DNA of 64,000 nucleotides from Aselliscus stoliczkanus. Lineage: Eukaryota > Chordata > Mammalia > Chiroptera > Hipposideridae. A program made the translations under genes and the position numbers. The notes beneath the pieces were generated by a model. That model ran no database searches. It saw nothing but the letters and a program-made list of their open reading frames with translations, and had not been told where the DNA came from. Below are positions 47,706 through 60,409 of the stretch, piece by piece (positions within the stretch are counted from its first letter, which is position 1; the number at the start of each line of letters is the position of its first letter). The stretch spans positions 32,569,501 through 32,633,500 of the forward strand of contig CM066735.1 in the NCBI GenBank assembly GCA_033961575.1, written 5' to 3'.

Positions 47706-50254
47706 TACCATCTTAGACTGCCTATGTTCCGTTTTGTAAAAAGGTTTAAAATGAATCCAGAATCCAAAATTATTTTTTAAAGGTATCTTTAAAGTGAGAG
47801 TAGATACATAATGTTATCAGTATCTCTTGTGGATGGGCATGGAAGCTCAAGAGAAATTAAGCAAGTTTTTATGCCTAAATATAATTTAAAGTGGAGGATT
47901 TAAAGAGGAGGAAGAAATTTTCATCTGCAAGGAAGCTCTTTCAGAAGGACCACCTTAAACCCCTTTGCTGATGCCTGTCGTGAGTGAGTGTGTGTGCATA
48001 TGCGTCTGTGTTTAGGCTACTCAGTGAGCAACCAACCTCAGAAATTTGGCTCTGATCCATCCTGGGCTGCCAATAGAGACCTGGCCGGAAAATGAACTCC
48101 ATTAATTAGAGTGCAGAGTCAAACATGGTTTAATTCATAAGGCCAGACACAAGTCTAAAAACATGCATGATGTCTTTCACATTAAAGAAAAAGAATGCAC
48201 AGAAGCTAAAATCTGACATGTAGACAGTTGTTTAAACTTTATCGAGAAAAGTTTCCAAACTCTGCATGTATGAGGGAAAGCGTTACTCAAACAGTATTTG
48301 TATAATACAAATGAATTATCTACTATAACTCCCTCTATTTTAATTAGCTGTAATCTACTGTAAATGAAGCAAGAGCCATCGTGGGAGGCAGAAAGGCATA
48401 TAAGAAGGATCCAGTGGGGTACACATGAAAGGGCAAGACATTCTGAGGAGACAGAAAGTGGAGGTTGAAGCGAGGGAGCAAGTGCTTCTCTGGTATTCAA
48501 GGGCAGGAGCAGGGAGGGATGAAGGGCCGGAAATACTAAATATTAATACTAACCCAGAAATTAATTACAAATACATCCATTAAAGTTTTGATGGTTCTAA
48601 AAAAGGAAATTTGATTTTTTTTTTGAAATAGGAAATATCAAATTAAAAGGAAAAAAAAATGGTGTCCATGTTTTGAAATGGCTCCCCACATAGCACTGTC
48701 TGTTTATTGTGTGATCCACGGCAATGCAGCTCCGTGTAACCGAATTCTGAGGGTACAGAATGGCTGCAGGATTTCATGCATGCTACTAGGGCACAAACAT
48801 CATGTTACCCAGAAGTAGAGTTTGTCCATAAAAGAGGATGTAGCTTATATAAGAAAAAGTGGGATAGAGTCTGTGAATTGCTTGATTCTAATTGAGAAGG
48901 TGTTGGTCCTGGTTCAGAAGGAGGCAGATGGTATTTATGAGATGTGGAAGAGGGGGTGCATGTGCATCTAAGCAGTTCTGAGAATACTAGGAGAAATCAA
49001 ACCATGATTCCAAAGGCATATTGTGAATTCTTTCTATCCCCTCAATAATACCTTCTATGCTTAATATATTAATGTTTCTTGTGGCTTGGTTTGTTAAAAT
49101 GAAGTTGAGTGAGTCTAGAGCAAAGCATTTTCTCTCTTCAAAGAAAATCATTTCACTCACTATAAGTGACATTTGAAAAAATACAGAGGGGGAAAATTGT
49201 TAAATGTAATAGCATTTTCAATATGAATATTGAAAATACCATAATTTTTTTTTAATTATAAACTTTTTACACAAATAAAAAGAGAGGCTTGAGTTTCACA
49301 AGAAACTCCGATGGGTACACATGATACGATGAGTTTAGCTTTTCTTGGAATGGTAACTAAGTAGAAACTCTCCAAGATGGTCAGTAAAATATCTAGCATT
49401 ATATGGTCTGCTGTAGTGTGAAATCTGACACCCTCTTTCTGTTCTAGAGATAATTGAATGTAGAATAAAAACAGCTCAAGACAGCTAAAATGTCATTCTC
49501 CCTGAGGATGCTTATTCTTTTTGACAGTGATGGAAGGGTATTCAGACATCCAGTGTCCTCGTGTCACACTAACCTATTGATGATGCTTTTAATTCACTGA
49601 AGCTGAATTAATAGAAATAAAATAAATCTCAGGAAAGTATTAGCAGAGAAGGTTCTTTTTTCTTTTGTCTTCTTCTGAGGGGTCAAAATGTAAAATGTCC
49701 ATTTTTAAAAGGAAACTCCAAAAAAAAAAAAAAAGGAAACTACATAAATAGGATCTGAATCTATTTTTAGTGCTCATGATCTCAACTTTAGAAAAGATGA
49801 GCAAGAAACCAACATAAGCCTGTATATTTAGAGCCTCTTATTTAGAAAGAGAGGGAAGATAGGGTACCAGGATTATCATCGAATCAGTCTTTTCATGTGT
49901 ATTTGTTTTTGCTCTCCTTTCTAGTTGCTTACACAGATTAGGTGCATTAATCTAGATTAGTTAATTAGGCAAAGTTTCTTATTCACAAAGAAAGCTGTAT
50001 CAGCGTCCAGTAATTTCAGGAGTGTCCAGAAAAATAATCTGAGGATTTATTCAGCCCACACTTAGCTAGATATTAGACATTGATTTCCTAATACCAGAAA
50101 ATATTAAATTACCTTAAAAATGGAAATATACTTCTCGAGCCCAAATTTACTAGGAATTCAATTTCCTGTCTTTTGAATTGTAATTTTCTCCCTGAGGGAT
50201 AGAAAGTAAATATCAGCATTTAGATTGGGCAGGCAAGAGGAAAGAGAACTTACA
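47706..50254. other. Intergenic DNA, no gene recognised
   Basis: Unique AT-rich sequence. The only structural oddity noted is a small poly-A insertion with direct repeats at 49707-49741 (see findings). The 107-codon minus frame at 48177-48500 has no recognisable motif. Confidence 0.4.
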
Positions 50255-50450
50255 CCTGAGTGCATCCTTTGTGCGTCAGGCATTGTGTTAGATGCTTTCC
50301 ATATCTTATTTGATTTAATTCTCAAAAAAAAAATCTTATAAGCATTACAATCTCCATTTTATGGATAAAGAAATTAAAGCTTATAGAGAAGGTTAAGCTA
50401 TTTTTACAGGGTCACACTGTTTTAAATTCAAAGAGTTTCTATTAGAAGCC
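50255..50450 (-). mobile_element. MIR SINE
   Basis: Reversed MIR: TTTGTGCGTCAGGCATTGTG, TTAGATGCTTTCCATATC, CATTTTATGGATAAAGAAAT and ACAGGGTCACACTG. Confidence 0.8.
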
Positions 50451-51083
50451 ATTCTGATGGGTTTCAAAAGTTCTTTGCACTGTGTTATACTGTACAAATC
50501 CATAGAAACAACAGGTTGCTTTTTATAGGCCACCATGAAATGAGATGCTATAGTTATAACTCAGCAAAACAAGCATGTGAATAAAGTTTTCTGCATTCTA
50601 ATCCTAGACGTGAGCTAAATTTGTGATTTAAAATGACTGATTTTTTTTGGCTAAGTGGGAATTTAATGTTAATTTGATGACAATGTTAGTACTGCATTTT
50701 ATAATATTGTTATAGATTAATAACTAGAACTGAAGTGTCATGGCAATACTATTATTTTGTCATTGCTAATTTCTGCCACTTAAGTTAACTTCATAAATTA
50801 AAAAGCAGATTCCTCTAAGGATTTTTGTTGTTTTTGGGCTTGTCCTTTTTGTGAGTTTTTTCTCTTTATTTAATGCAACATAATTAGACCTACCTTTAAT
50901 ATACTGTTATGCCAGCTCCTACTAGAACCCAACTTCAAAGGGTCTATGATGTCACACTTAAATGACCCATTAAATGTTTTATAATACACAAATATATCAA
51001 CAAACAAAACAATTTTCTCACTAAGAGTGATTCTGTCAGCAATTATTTAAATAACTGTTTTTTTCCTTCTGCACAATGTTTTG

Positions 51084-51388
51084 GACTTTTTCCTTCCCCT
51101 TTCCCTCCTTTCCCTTTTTTTCCCTTCCCTCCCTCTTCTTTTCCCTTCCCTTCCTTTCCCTTCCCTGCCCTTTCCTTCTCTCCCCTCCTACTCTTCTGTG
51201 TTTTCTCCCTCCCTTTCTTTTTCCTCGTGGTCATCCTGCTCCTCTCCCTTCTTCTCTTTTCTCCCTTTCCATCCCCTCCCATCCCTCCTCTTCCTTCTTT
51301 GCCCTCTCTCCTCGCTCTTCTCCTCTGTCCTCTCCCATCTATTTCTATTCCTCTGTCTCTATCTCCTCTCCTTCCCTCTTCCCTCCAG
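51084..51388. repeat. Long polypyrimidine (CT-rich) tract
   Basis: About 300 bases almost entirely C and T on the plus strand, in CCCTTCC/TCTCTCC-type units, ending just before CCAGTGGTGTAAG. Frames of 75-128 codons on both strands (Ser/Pro/Leu/Phe-rich, or Lys/Arg/Gly/Glu-rich on the minus strand) result from the composition. Such tracts can form triplex DNA. Confidence 0.95.
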
Positions 51389-51859
51389 TGGTGTAAGTTT
51401 TTACAACCCTGCCTGTTTCCAATTAACACCTACAATGGCCAAGCATCATCCTAAGTGCTAAGCACACAAACTACTGACTCAGTTCATACTTCCCCCTCTT
51501 TCTTATTCTGGTAAACTTCCTCTCTTCTTGAATCCTGAGCTAAAAGCCCTCTGTGAGGGCTTCCTCTGTTTTCTCCACACAGACATAATCTTTTTTCACT
51601 TCTGTTGAAGAAATATAATATAGTATTTAGTTACGATGAAATAATATGAGTATAAATAAAGTTGGAGGTAACATGATGTGTGCTCCCATCACAGAGAATA
51701 CTAGCACAAGATTACAATTTTGTGGTAGGAAATTTACAAATGGGATATGTTAAATGTGGATAAGCAAAAAGTTGATAGTAATTAGACTGCAAATCACCTA
51801 CCATAAAAACAATATGCAAGCATGAAATACATGTGAATGATGTTAGTCAGAAAATCCAG

Positions 51860-52030
51860 ATATCCTAGCTCAGGACTTGGTTCTGTCCCTCAAGAGTTAT
51901 CTAATACTGGGCAATGTATTGTGAACTTCTTCTGTACATATGTATTCTGCACATCTGTAAAATCAATAAAATATCTATGAATTAGATAGCCCCTAATGTC
52001 CTTCTCACTTAAAATTCTATGGTTTAAGGA
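51860..52030 (+). mobile_element. MIR/THER-type CORE-SINE relic
   Basis: ATCTGTAAAATCAATAAAAT, TAGATAGCCCCTAATGTCC and AAAATTCTATGGTTT follow the order of an old CORE-SINE 3' half. Highly diverged. Confidence 0.5.
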
Positions 52031-53998
52031 GTTATAATTCTATGGCTTAAGAAATGCCCTCGAGAGAGTAAATCTTAGTAGTTTATCCACTCCTATCTTA
52101 TAAATTACCTTGTGTCCAAATACCAACAATGTTTCAGGATACCTGATTTCATCAAGTTATTTTCTTCTACTTTTTAGCTGTCTGGCTGTGGTAGGTAACG
52201 TTTTTTGTTTTGCTTGGGTTTTGTTCCTGTTGCCTCATACTGTGCCTTGAAAACAATGCAGTAGTTTGCATAAAGTGAGACGAGGATAAATATTGTCCTC
52301 ACAGCAATGGTAGCCAAAGTTCAGCAAGTAGAGAGTGGGATAATGGCCCATTTCCTCTTTTGTGTAAGCATGGGTGGTAGCCAAAGGTACTCTGTTGAAT
52401 TTTGCTTCCTGTATACACTGTGTATCATTGTGTTTGCTACTCAGGCCAAATTTTACAAACTATGCCAAGTGGAATTTCACACCAGGTTTGGAGGAAGGGA
52501 AAGACAACAAAGTAAATTTACTTCTCCTCTGTTCACCCAATTCCCACCCTTTACTAAACAACAGAGCAGACACATATGTGACAAACCTTTTCAATGGAAT
52601 AAAACTCGGGTTTGCCAAGCAGATGAATCAAATACCCACAGTTACTATTTTTGCCGTGTGTCCCAGCAAGAACTCCAGGCAGTCAGCATCAGCCCTCATG
52701 CACATAACTGAGAGAGTATGCTTTCCTGCCCTCTACTGACAGAAACACTCATTAGGACTAATTTCCCAGCTCCCAATTATCTCGCCATCTAACAGCACAC
52801 CTGTAAACAGGGCCTTGTGCACTATCAGATTTACTGTGGACTCTCAGATAATGTCTAGGGATTTGCGAGGTGAAAAAGGACTCACAATGTAAATGGACAG
52901 GGGTTTGGGAAGGAACTAAGCCTAACTACAGGATCATGTCAGGAAAAGTCAGTGCAGGAAAAAGATAGAGGGGAGCCAGCAAAGGAAAAGGCACTCCAGA
53001 CAGCTGCAGAGGTTAAGAATCATTGTTTAAAAGAGATCTTTGGCATCAATTGAGCCAATAAAAGGGTGAACTGGAGAGCAACTGAAAATATGGGACGGAT
53101 TATATATGCTCTTTGCCTCAATTGCCTAACCTTTAAAACGATATGGACATAAGAGGGCAGTTAGTAAGACTGAGTGAAGCAATACAAAGTATTTAGCATT
53201 ACACCTTATTAAGAATTCCAGAAATCTGAATTATTATTATTAATGTGATAATAATAACAAAGAATGGGTGATAATTTCATGAGCAAGTTAAGAAAAAACA
53301 TAGTTATTTGGGACCAAAAAAAGTGGCAGAATGTGGAAATTAGGGACTTAAACAACAGAAGACAGTATGAGGATGAATCCTGGGTTGACAGTAAAATATT
53401 TTAAAAACTTCTTAAATATAGATAACTATAATTTTGTCTCATTTTAATGTAGAGAAGTGAAAAAAATGGGAATTAGAAGTAAACCTAACAACCTAATATT
53501 TTTAAACTGAGGATTTACAAATAAACTTTAAAACAAATCTAAGCAGGTGTTCAGAACAACTGTGGAAAAATAAATATGGAGGTAAATGCCAAACAAAGAG
53601 AACAGGGAAACCCTGGCAACTTCTATTAGTCTGCGTAACTTCCTTCCCAATTATATCCATGCAAGATATATTAGTAGAACAATTTGTAAACAGCTTGGTC
53701 TGTTCCAAAACTGGCCAATCACAGCTTTTTTTAAAGCCAGGTCATCATTGTCCTTACCAGGGATACTAGTATCTCTATGTGAGAAGTTTCCATGGCTGTG
53801 GAGATAGGACGCTCTGGCAGAATCAGTTGGCTGTCTTCCATGACAGAACATCCTCTCCAGACTGAGTAAATCGTCTCATTTAAGTGAACTGAAAGGGAGT
53901 TTCATTATGAAATGGATCTTCTGTGTGCAGTAAAGAGTAAGCTGTTAAATGAGAATTTGTCTTTGTGAGAGTTTTAGATGTCTATTGAAAAAAAATGG

Positions 53999-54003
<5 letters not shown>

Positions 54004-54040
<37 letters not shown>

Positions 54041-54075
54041 ACAAAAACAACCTTTGAGTAGAGGCATCTTAGAAC

Positions 54076-54106
<31 letters not shown>
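54004..54106. repeat. (CA)n and (TG)n in inverted arrangement
   Basis: About 16 CA units at 54004-54035 are followed 42 bases later by about 14 TG units at 54078-54106 on the same strand. CA and TG arrays are reverse complements, so the pair forms a long inverted repeat. Confidence 0.95.
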
Positions 54107-54108
<2 letters not shown>

Positions 54109-57100
54109 CCACACACATAGAAATATGTTATACATATCACAATACTAGTTTTTGCTGCTTTTGAAAAGAAACTACAAAGTTGGAGGGAAGGCTAAGAATA
54201 AATTGTGGAAATGAGAACATTGGGAATATGTGCTCTCCCATCTCTGCAGATGTAAATAATTATGAGTAATAATCTAATAATGGGGCTCAGTGAACCTGTT
54301 CTACTTGGAAGGCTGATTACAGATGAGGCTAAATAAGGGAAGTGAACTATCGTCCATATGAAGTCATGGTGTGCCGAAAGATCTTGGACACCATTCAAAA
54401 TGTTATTTTAAATGCTACATGTTTTCTAGATACTGAATTCACAGACATCAATACGTTTAGTTCATGGATGATTAGACTCTGGTTTCTTTAATAATTGGGA
54501 TTCTTTAATTTGTTGTTTTCCTATGTGGAAACTATCCTTTTATTTTGATATAAAACCTGTAGTTTATCTCATTTTATATTCCATTCTTGTGTAATAAGTA
54601 AAAAATTCTCTCACAGGTTCTCTATCCAATTAATTCTCACAGAGAAAAAGAACCATAATATTAAAAAAGAAATCCTTTTAATATAGGGACTGATAGGAAA
54701 ATGTCATATATATGTACAATTTACTTGAGGAAATTAAAAAAAATTTACATATGAAATACTGTCCCATCCAATCCTAAAAGTATGTGAAAACCATCATCAA
54801 GTCATTCATTTAGCAATCTGCCCATTACCATTCTCCGTATTTTTTAAGTGTTAAATCTAAAACCGTATGCCCATCGGAGAACCCAACGAGAAAACCTGAG
54901 CTAAGCTATTGTATATAGGAGTCTTGACACACTTTATGCCACATTAGAACAGTGGATCAGACAGATTCAGGGAGGGTCATTGTACCTGAAAGGTTTTCTC
55001 TCCTTTTTCCTTTGGGCACCATGTGGATGTAAGGAATCTGCAGAAGAAAAGTTCACAATTTACAGAAATGTACAATACTTTGAAAAATACTTTACCACTC
55101 ACATTCACTTTAAGGAATATTTCACAGGAGCATAAGTCTTGCTCTGGTGTTATACACACAGTATTTCCAACAGGTATTTTTATGAGGCATTTCTTGCATT
55201 TAGAATAATTTTCTACTATGGATAGAATTCAAACAAGTGGTCCATGTATTAACAAACTGGTAAACTGGGGATTGGCAAATACAAGGTAACTAAAGATTAA
55301 TTATTTGAAACTGAACTTAATGAAAAGATACGAGACTTGAAAAAAAAAAAAAAAAAGAAGACCAATTAGACCATCAATGATAGGTTAAACCAGGATGAAG
55401 TACTTAGGGGAACGTAATGAAAAATGAAGGGATGGTTATGTGCTGTCAGATGGATCAGAATAGCCTCTTTTTTTTTAATCTAGCTGAAAAAATAGGTATC
55501 ATATTAATTAAATTCACAAATAACACTGCATGAAGAGGCGTTGGAACCCCCAAAAGTTTGCAGTTTGACTTCCTCTCAAACTAACTTTGCAGACAGATTA
55601 AAAGCATTGTTTTAATACTTCGTATCTGACTAATCTAATTTCTGACAACTGAGAAACAATCTTTTTCCCACAGACATTCTCAATTCTATAGATTTCCTCG
55701 CTTATATCAAATAAGTCTTGGGAATTTATCCCACATTGTATGGAGACAGATAATCCAGGAGACTTCTGGTAAGCATCTTTGAAAAGCAAACACGAATCTA
55801 AGACCACAGAAGTTACCAAATGTATCTACATCTAAACCAAATATAGATAGAAATTTTGATGCATTCAGAGAGATACAAATTATACTTGAATATAGGGTCT
55901 AATCTAAATTATGTGTAAACATCTGTATAGGAAGGGAACTTGAACTAGTTGCTTATTAGCCTAAGCTTAAATTCACATAAGACATTAAGCAGTTTGTCAA
56001 CATCAACTACAACACAAAAACATTCAGTTAATGCAGATTACACAGAAGGCCTTTCAGGCAGACTAATTATGTGTTTAGATAGGTGCAGCTGGATGTTTAT
56101 TCCCATTCTTAGCTGTATTACATTCCCAAACACCAAGAGAAACTGCATGTCGTCAGGGAGATTTAAAGTTATTTCACAAGAAAATCTCAATCAGAAACTC
56201 AATTTTGCCCAAATCTAAGACGTTCAGCATCACATACACTATCTTTGTAAAGTCGAATTCCATTAAAATGATTCAAAACCATATTTAAATATCCTACATG
56301 CTAGTGACTGGTTGGACAAAATCTAATGATGCTGATTCTACTAAATCAATATATTTAGCAGAGAATTTGAATCCCAAACAAATATTGAAATAAATACTTC
56401 TTTTAAAACAAAAAGACTTCATTATTTCCCCCATGCTAACATTGCTGTTAATGCTTTCACTTCCTGAAGACAAGTTTTGCCATAAAAAAACAAAAATAGG
56501 GTCAAAGCTCAATGATCTAAACACCTTTACATTTCTAACTTGTTTACCATCATCTAAGTCATTCCCATGCTTAAGGAATAATAGATTTTCTTCAACTCAT
56601 CTTTGGGCTTGTGGGGATTTTCATTAGACTATAAAATAATCCTCCACCAAAACTTACAAACTTTAGTATAAAAGGGCTTACCAAGAAGGATTGGAGAAAG
56701 GCATTTTTAAACTGTCCACAGATCCAGTTATTGGTAACTCTGAGAAACCATTGTCTAGTCCCTCTCTCCCTTAAGCAGCTTCGCTCTCTCAGTGTCCCAT
56801 TCATTCATGTTACTCCTGGTTTTTAGAAACTTTCAATCTCCCAGGAACCTTTCTGACAGTTCACCCTCTTCGAAATTAGCCAAATTTCCTCCCCATTTCT
56901 CTAGGGACCTTCTCCCTACATTTCCAGGAGATAACTAATTAATTCAACAAGCAAATCTGTATGAAACAGATACATTTGCATGAAAATAGCTCTGGTAGGC
57001 AAAATCTTTTAAACCAAAAGGATGGTATGTGCAGCCAGGACTCTTGTTGTTGCAAGCCGGTCTAACAATGTTTTTCAAATTGTCACATTTAGTCCGTCTA

Positions 57101-58551
57101 TTAAAAGTCACCACTCTTTGAAATTAGTTCCAGTAGCATGTCCTAAAGAAAAAACCATTGAAATATAATGGAGGTAAGTTTCATTCCTACCCCCTGAACT
57201 AATAGAATCACTACCAGATACTCAGATGGATTTCACATGATAGACACTATTGCAGGGAGTTATTTCACTGAAATCTTAAAAATAAAATCTTTCTTGTTCA
57301 AAAATGGAATCACTATTGCTTTTATAACATGTGACATATTCTCTCTCTCTCTTCCCCCCGCCCATCCCCTGCATTGGCACCCTGGGTATTTTCATGCTGT
57401 TTTACATAATTGGTCTCCAAGTAGATGAAGCTGCCACCTGTTCACAAATATAACAAATCACTCTCATTAGAGAGCATGATTTAACCGAATCATGACAGGA
57501 TAATGAGTTTGGACAGCAGTTTCACATCTGTATAAACATATATTCACCTCCTACACTTAGTCTGATAATTCCTCATAATAGAATAAGAGTTATATTTAAA
57601 TGATAACAATGTAATTATTATATGGATCTTATTTTTTAAGTAAGTCTTCCACTTGATTCTTTCCACTTTTCTACTCCACGCACTTTACCTTACATTCACT
57701 GAGAATATGCTGTGCCCAGATTATCCAATCAAAAGCGAACATAGCTCTCCCCAAAGACATCTTCCAATATGAGATCAAATAATCAGGGCATCACAGTTCT
57801 TGACCTTAGTTCACCTTGCCTCGCTCAAAGAATTCAGAGCTCACAAAAGAATATTTTGATTCATTTTTAATATATTGGAGCCATCTAAAGGTTTTTGAAC
57901 AACGGATGTCATCAGCATTAGTACATAGTTGGAAATGTATCATGCCTTTTCATTTGAAAGTCCTTTAAAAATTTTAAAGGATTAACTGTCATTATACAAC
58001 AGGATTAATTGGTGAAAGAAAATCTCATAGTTAGAAGGTTATGTCTGGTCATGTTCATAGGTCATGATAGACACTATCTTCTGCAAAAGAGCACCTAAAG
58101 AAAATTTACAAAAGTACCTCAGAGTGAAGACTTGGTGGCATATGTAGCATTTACTTAAAATAAATAATTTAAAGAATGAATCCAACCAGACCCCACTGTA
58201 TTAAGAATATCACCGAATTTCCTATTGGAAACATTCCCAGTGCTTTTTGTAAAATGCATATTAGAAATATTTTTTTCTGTTTTTTGTTGCAAAAATGCAT
58301 CATGACTTTTCCGACAACCATATATATCCTAATGGTTCATCCTAATTCTTGATTCCTAAGAGGAGGAAGGACAATATTTTTATCCAAAATCTTGAAAAAA
58401 TGGAAGAAATGTCTAATAACTTCTTTGACTACCACACCTAATTAATAAGTTACAATTCATTTATCTCCCCTGAAAAATCCAACTTTTTATAATTACTGTC
58501 TTGTGTTTGTGACTTAAGTACTTAATAAAAAACATATATATGTATTGTATT

Positions 58552-58555
<4 letters not shown>

Positions 58556-58582
<27 letters not shown>
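58556..58582. repeat. (AT)n microsatellite
   Basis: About 13 AT units, preceded by AT-rich sequence with similar short runs. Confidence 0.95.
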
Positions 58583-58583
<1 letters not shown>

Positions 58584-58649
58584 GTGCACAATAAGTTAAT
58601 GTTTTTAACATAGACGTTTAATCTTCAAATATGTTCTATTTATAGTTTT

Positions 58650-58860
58650 AAAATTGGAAGGAGCCCATGAGGTTATATAATCTAAACCCTTTATTTACAG
58701 GTAAGGAAACCGGAATCCCATGAAAACCATAAATCCAGAGAATGGTGGTCCATGAAAGCAGGAACCAAATCTCTTTTTTTTTAATTCTTATATCCCCAGT
58801 GCTTTACAAAGTGACAGTCAGGCACACGATACATATATGTTAGATGAATGCATGAACCAA
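58650..58860. mobile_element. CORE-SINE relic (-) next to L2 3' end (+)
   Basis: ATTGGAAGGAGCCCATGAGG and TTTACAGGTAAGGAAACC mark a reversed CORE-SINE. From about 58755, TATCCCCAGTGCTTTACAAAGTG, GTCAGGCACACG and GTTAGATGAATGCATGAA match the 3' end of an L2 LINE. Both are ancient. Confidence 0.6.
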
Positions 58861-59995
58861 GATGAAGGCAACACCGAGACAAGGAAGCCAGAACTCTTCT
58901 ATATCCCTTTAACATTTAGATTTCCATAAACAACATCGGTTCGATCCTCATCGAGGATCTTTCTGGCTATAAGGGATGTAAGACATTATGGAGAAAACCA
59001 TTTGTTAAAATGAATGCCATGACCTCTGCCTTAATCCAACTGGGTATGTATAGTTTACTCCAATATCATTGCAATAAAGTGATTGCTGAGACATAGTTAC
59101 AAAAAACTGAGAGAGGAGAAGTTACTTTCCACTGGCCATATTTGGAAAGTCTTCGTGAATGTAGTCTTCTCCTAGGCCTTGAAATATGGTTAGAAAATCA
59201 ATAAACAGAATTGTTAGAAAGGTCTCAAGACTGTTCTAGGGAGAGCAAACTTGAACAAAAACTCAAAAGCAGGAAAACGCATCACTGTTGTGATTATGAT
59301 GGGTATTTGGCAGGAGTGTAGAACATGAAAGTAGTTAGAAATAAGCCTGAAAGAATAGGGGGAAGCTAGATTGTGAAGGAAGGTTTCGATCAAGGGTGTA
59401 ATGTACCAAAGAGTTACCAAGGTTGTTTTGGCTAGAGTGTCCAGAAGAAAGGAAAGATCAGATTTTTTTCTTTAGGATCCTTATGTAAGAGTCTGAATTA
59501 TGTGTTGAACTGTACAGACAATAAATACTTCCTGTAAAAGGTCCAAATGTGTTTGTGTGGACATAATTATATTATTCACTATGAAATGACTATTTGTAGC
59601 ATGGAGGTAGGAGAAAGACATTTGTGGGTGGATGTGAGCAGTGAAAGGAGAGGAAATTGAGAAGTAGCTTTTGTATTTTGAGGACATTTATTGTTTTGAG
59701 AAAAAATTCTTATACTTACTACAAATGCTTTTAGTATTCAAGTTTTTTTGAGATACAAATACAGTCTCTCTGGGAGACCAGGAGAACTGATAGGAAATTA
59801 AAATAGACATAATGCAAAGAACCTGATGTATATATATGTAGAAACATGTGACCCCTCTTGAGTACCTGCCTATCAGAACCACTGCAACCGTGTACCTTCA
59901 GCTGTATCATAGGCGAGTCTAAACAGCATCAGATGCAACACCTGCCAGGTTATTTCCAGTCATACAAACATACCTCTAAAAGTATTTGTTTTTTT

Positions 59996-60394
59996 GGGCT
60001 GGCTGAGTGGCACGTTGGTTAAGAGCTGGCTTGGGATGCCAGCAACCCCGGTTCGGATCCCACATATGAGGGCCAGTGACACTGCCCTCTACAGCTAAGA
60101 TGGTGAACAACAGCTAACCTGGAACTGGACTGCTGTGAGTCCCCTGGACAGCATAGCTGCAGCTCCAGCTGCAGTGGGCTGCCATAGGCTACAGTGAATG
60201 GCTGTCCAGAGGCCAGCAACCGATCTGCCTCACCCAACAAGAGTGCAATGATGATACCAACATGGGCCAGTGAAGCAATGTCCTCCACTAGTTTGAAGAA
60301 CAAAAGGACAGCAACTTGTCTGTCCCCCTTCCCAGGTTCCCCAACACTGTTCTCCTCCACCAATTTCCCAATAAAATCTTTAAAAAAAGAAGGA
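59996..60394 (+). mobile_element. tRNA-derived SINE, long form, 15-bp TSD
   Basis: Complete long copy: GGGCTGGCTGAGTGGCACG head, GGTTCGGATCC B-box, CTACAGCTAAGATGG, body, and 3' end CCCAATAAAATCTTTAAAAA. It is about 60 bp shorter than the copy at 4087, missing one round of the GCAGCCAGC-type body repeat. The exact 15-bp duplication aaaagtatttgtttt lies at 59978-59992 and 60395-60409. The 114-codon minus frame is SINE body. Confidence 0.95.
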
Positions 60395-60409
60395 AAAAGT
60401 ATTTGTTTT

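Larger units (their letters stand above)
52031..58649. other. Intergenic DNA, no gene recognised
   Basis: Unique AT-rich sequence. It holds a possible MIR fragment at 53110-53245, the CA/TG inverted pair at 54004-54106, a poly-A run near 55340-55357 and an AT repeat at 58556-58582. Two overlapping frames of 134 and 121 codons (52307-52739) match nothing I know and lack supporting signals. Confidence 0.4.

Noticed and set aside
51043..51461. Frames of 75-128 codons in the CT-rich tract
   Set aside because: Residue content is dictated by the polypyrimidine repeat on all frames.
52307..52739. Overlapping 134- and 121-codon frames as a dual-coding gene
   Set aside because: No motif, no homology recognised, no promoter or splice support; two frames open by chance is plausible at this length.
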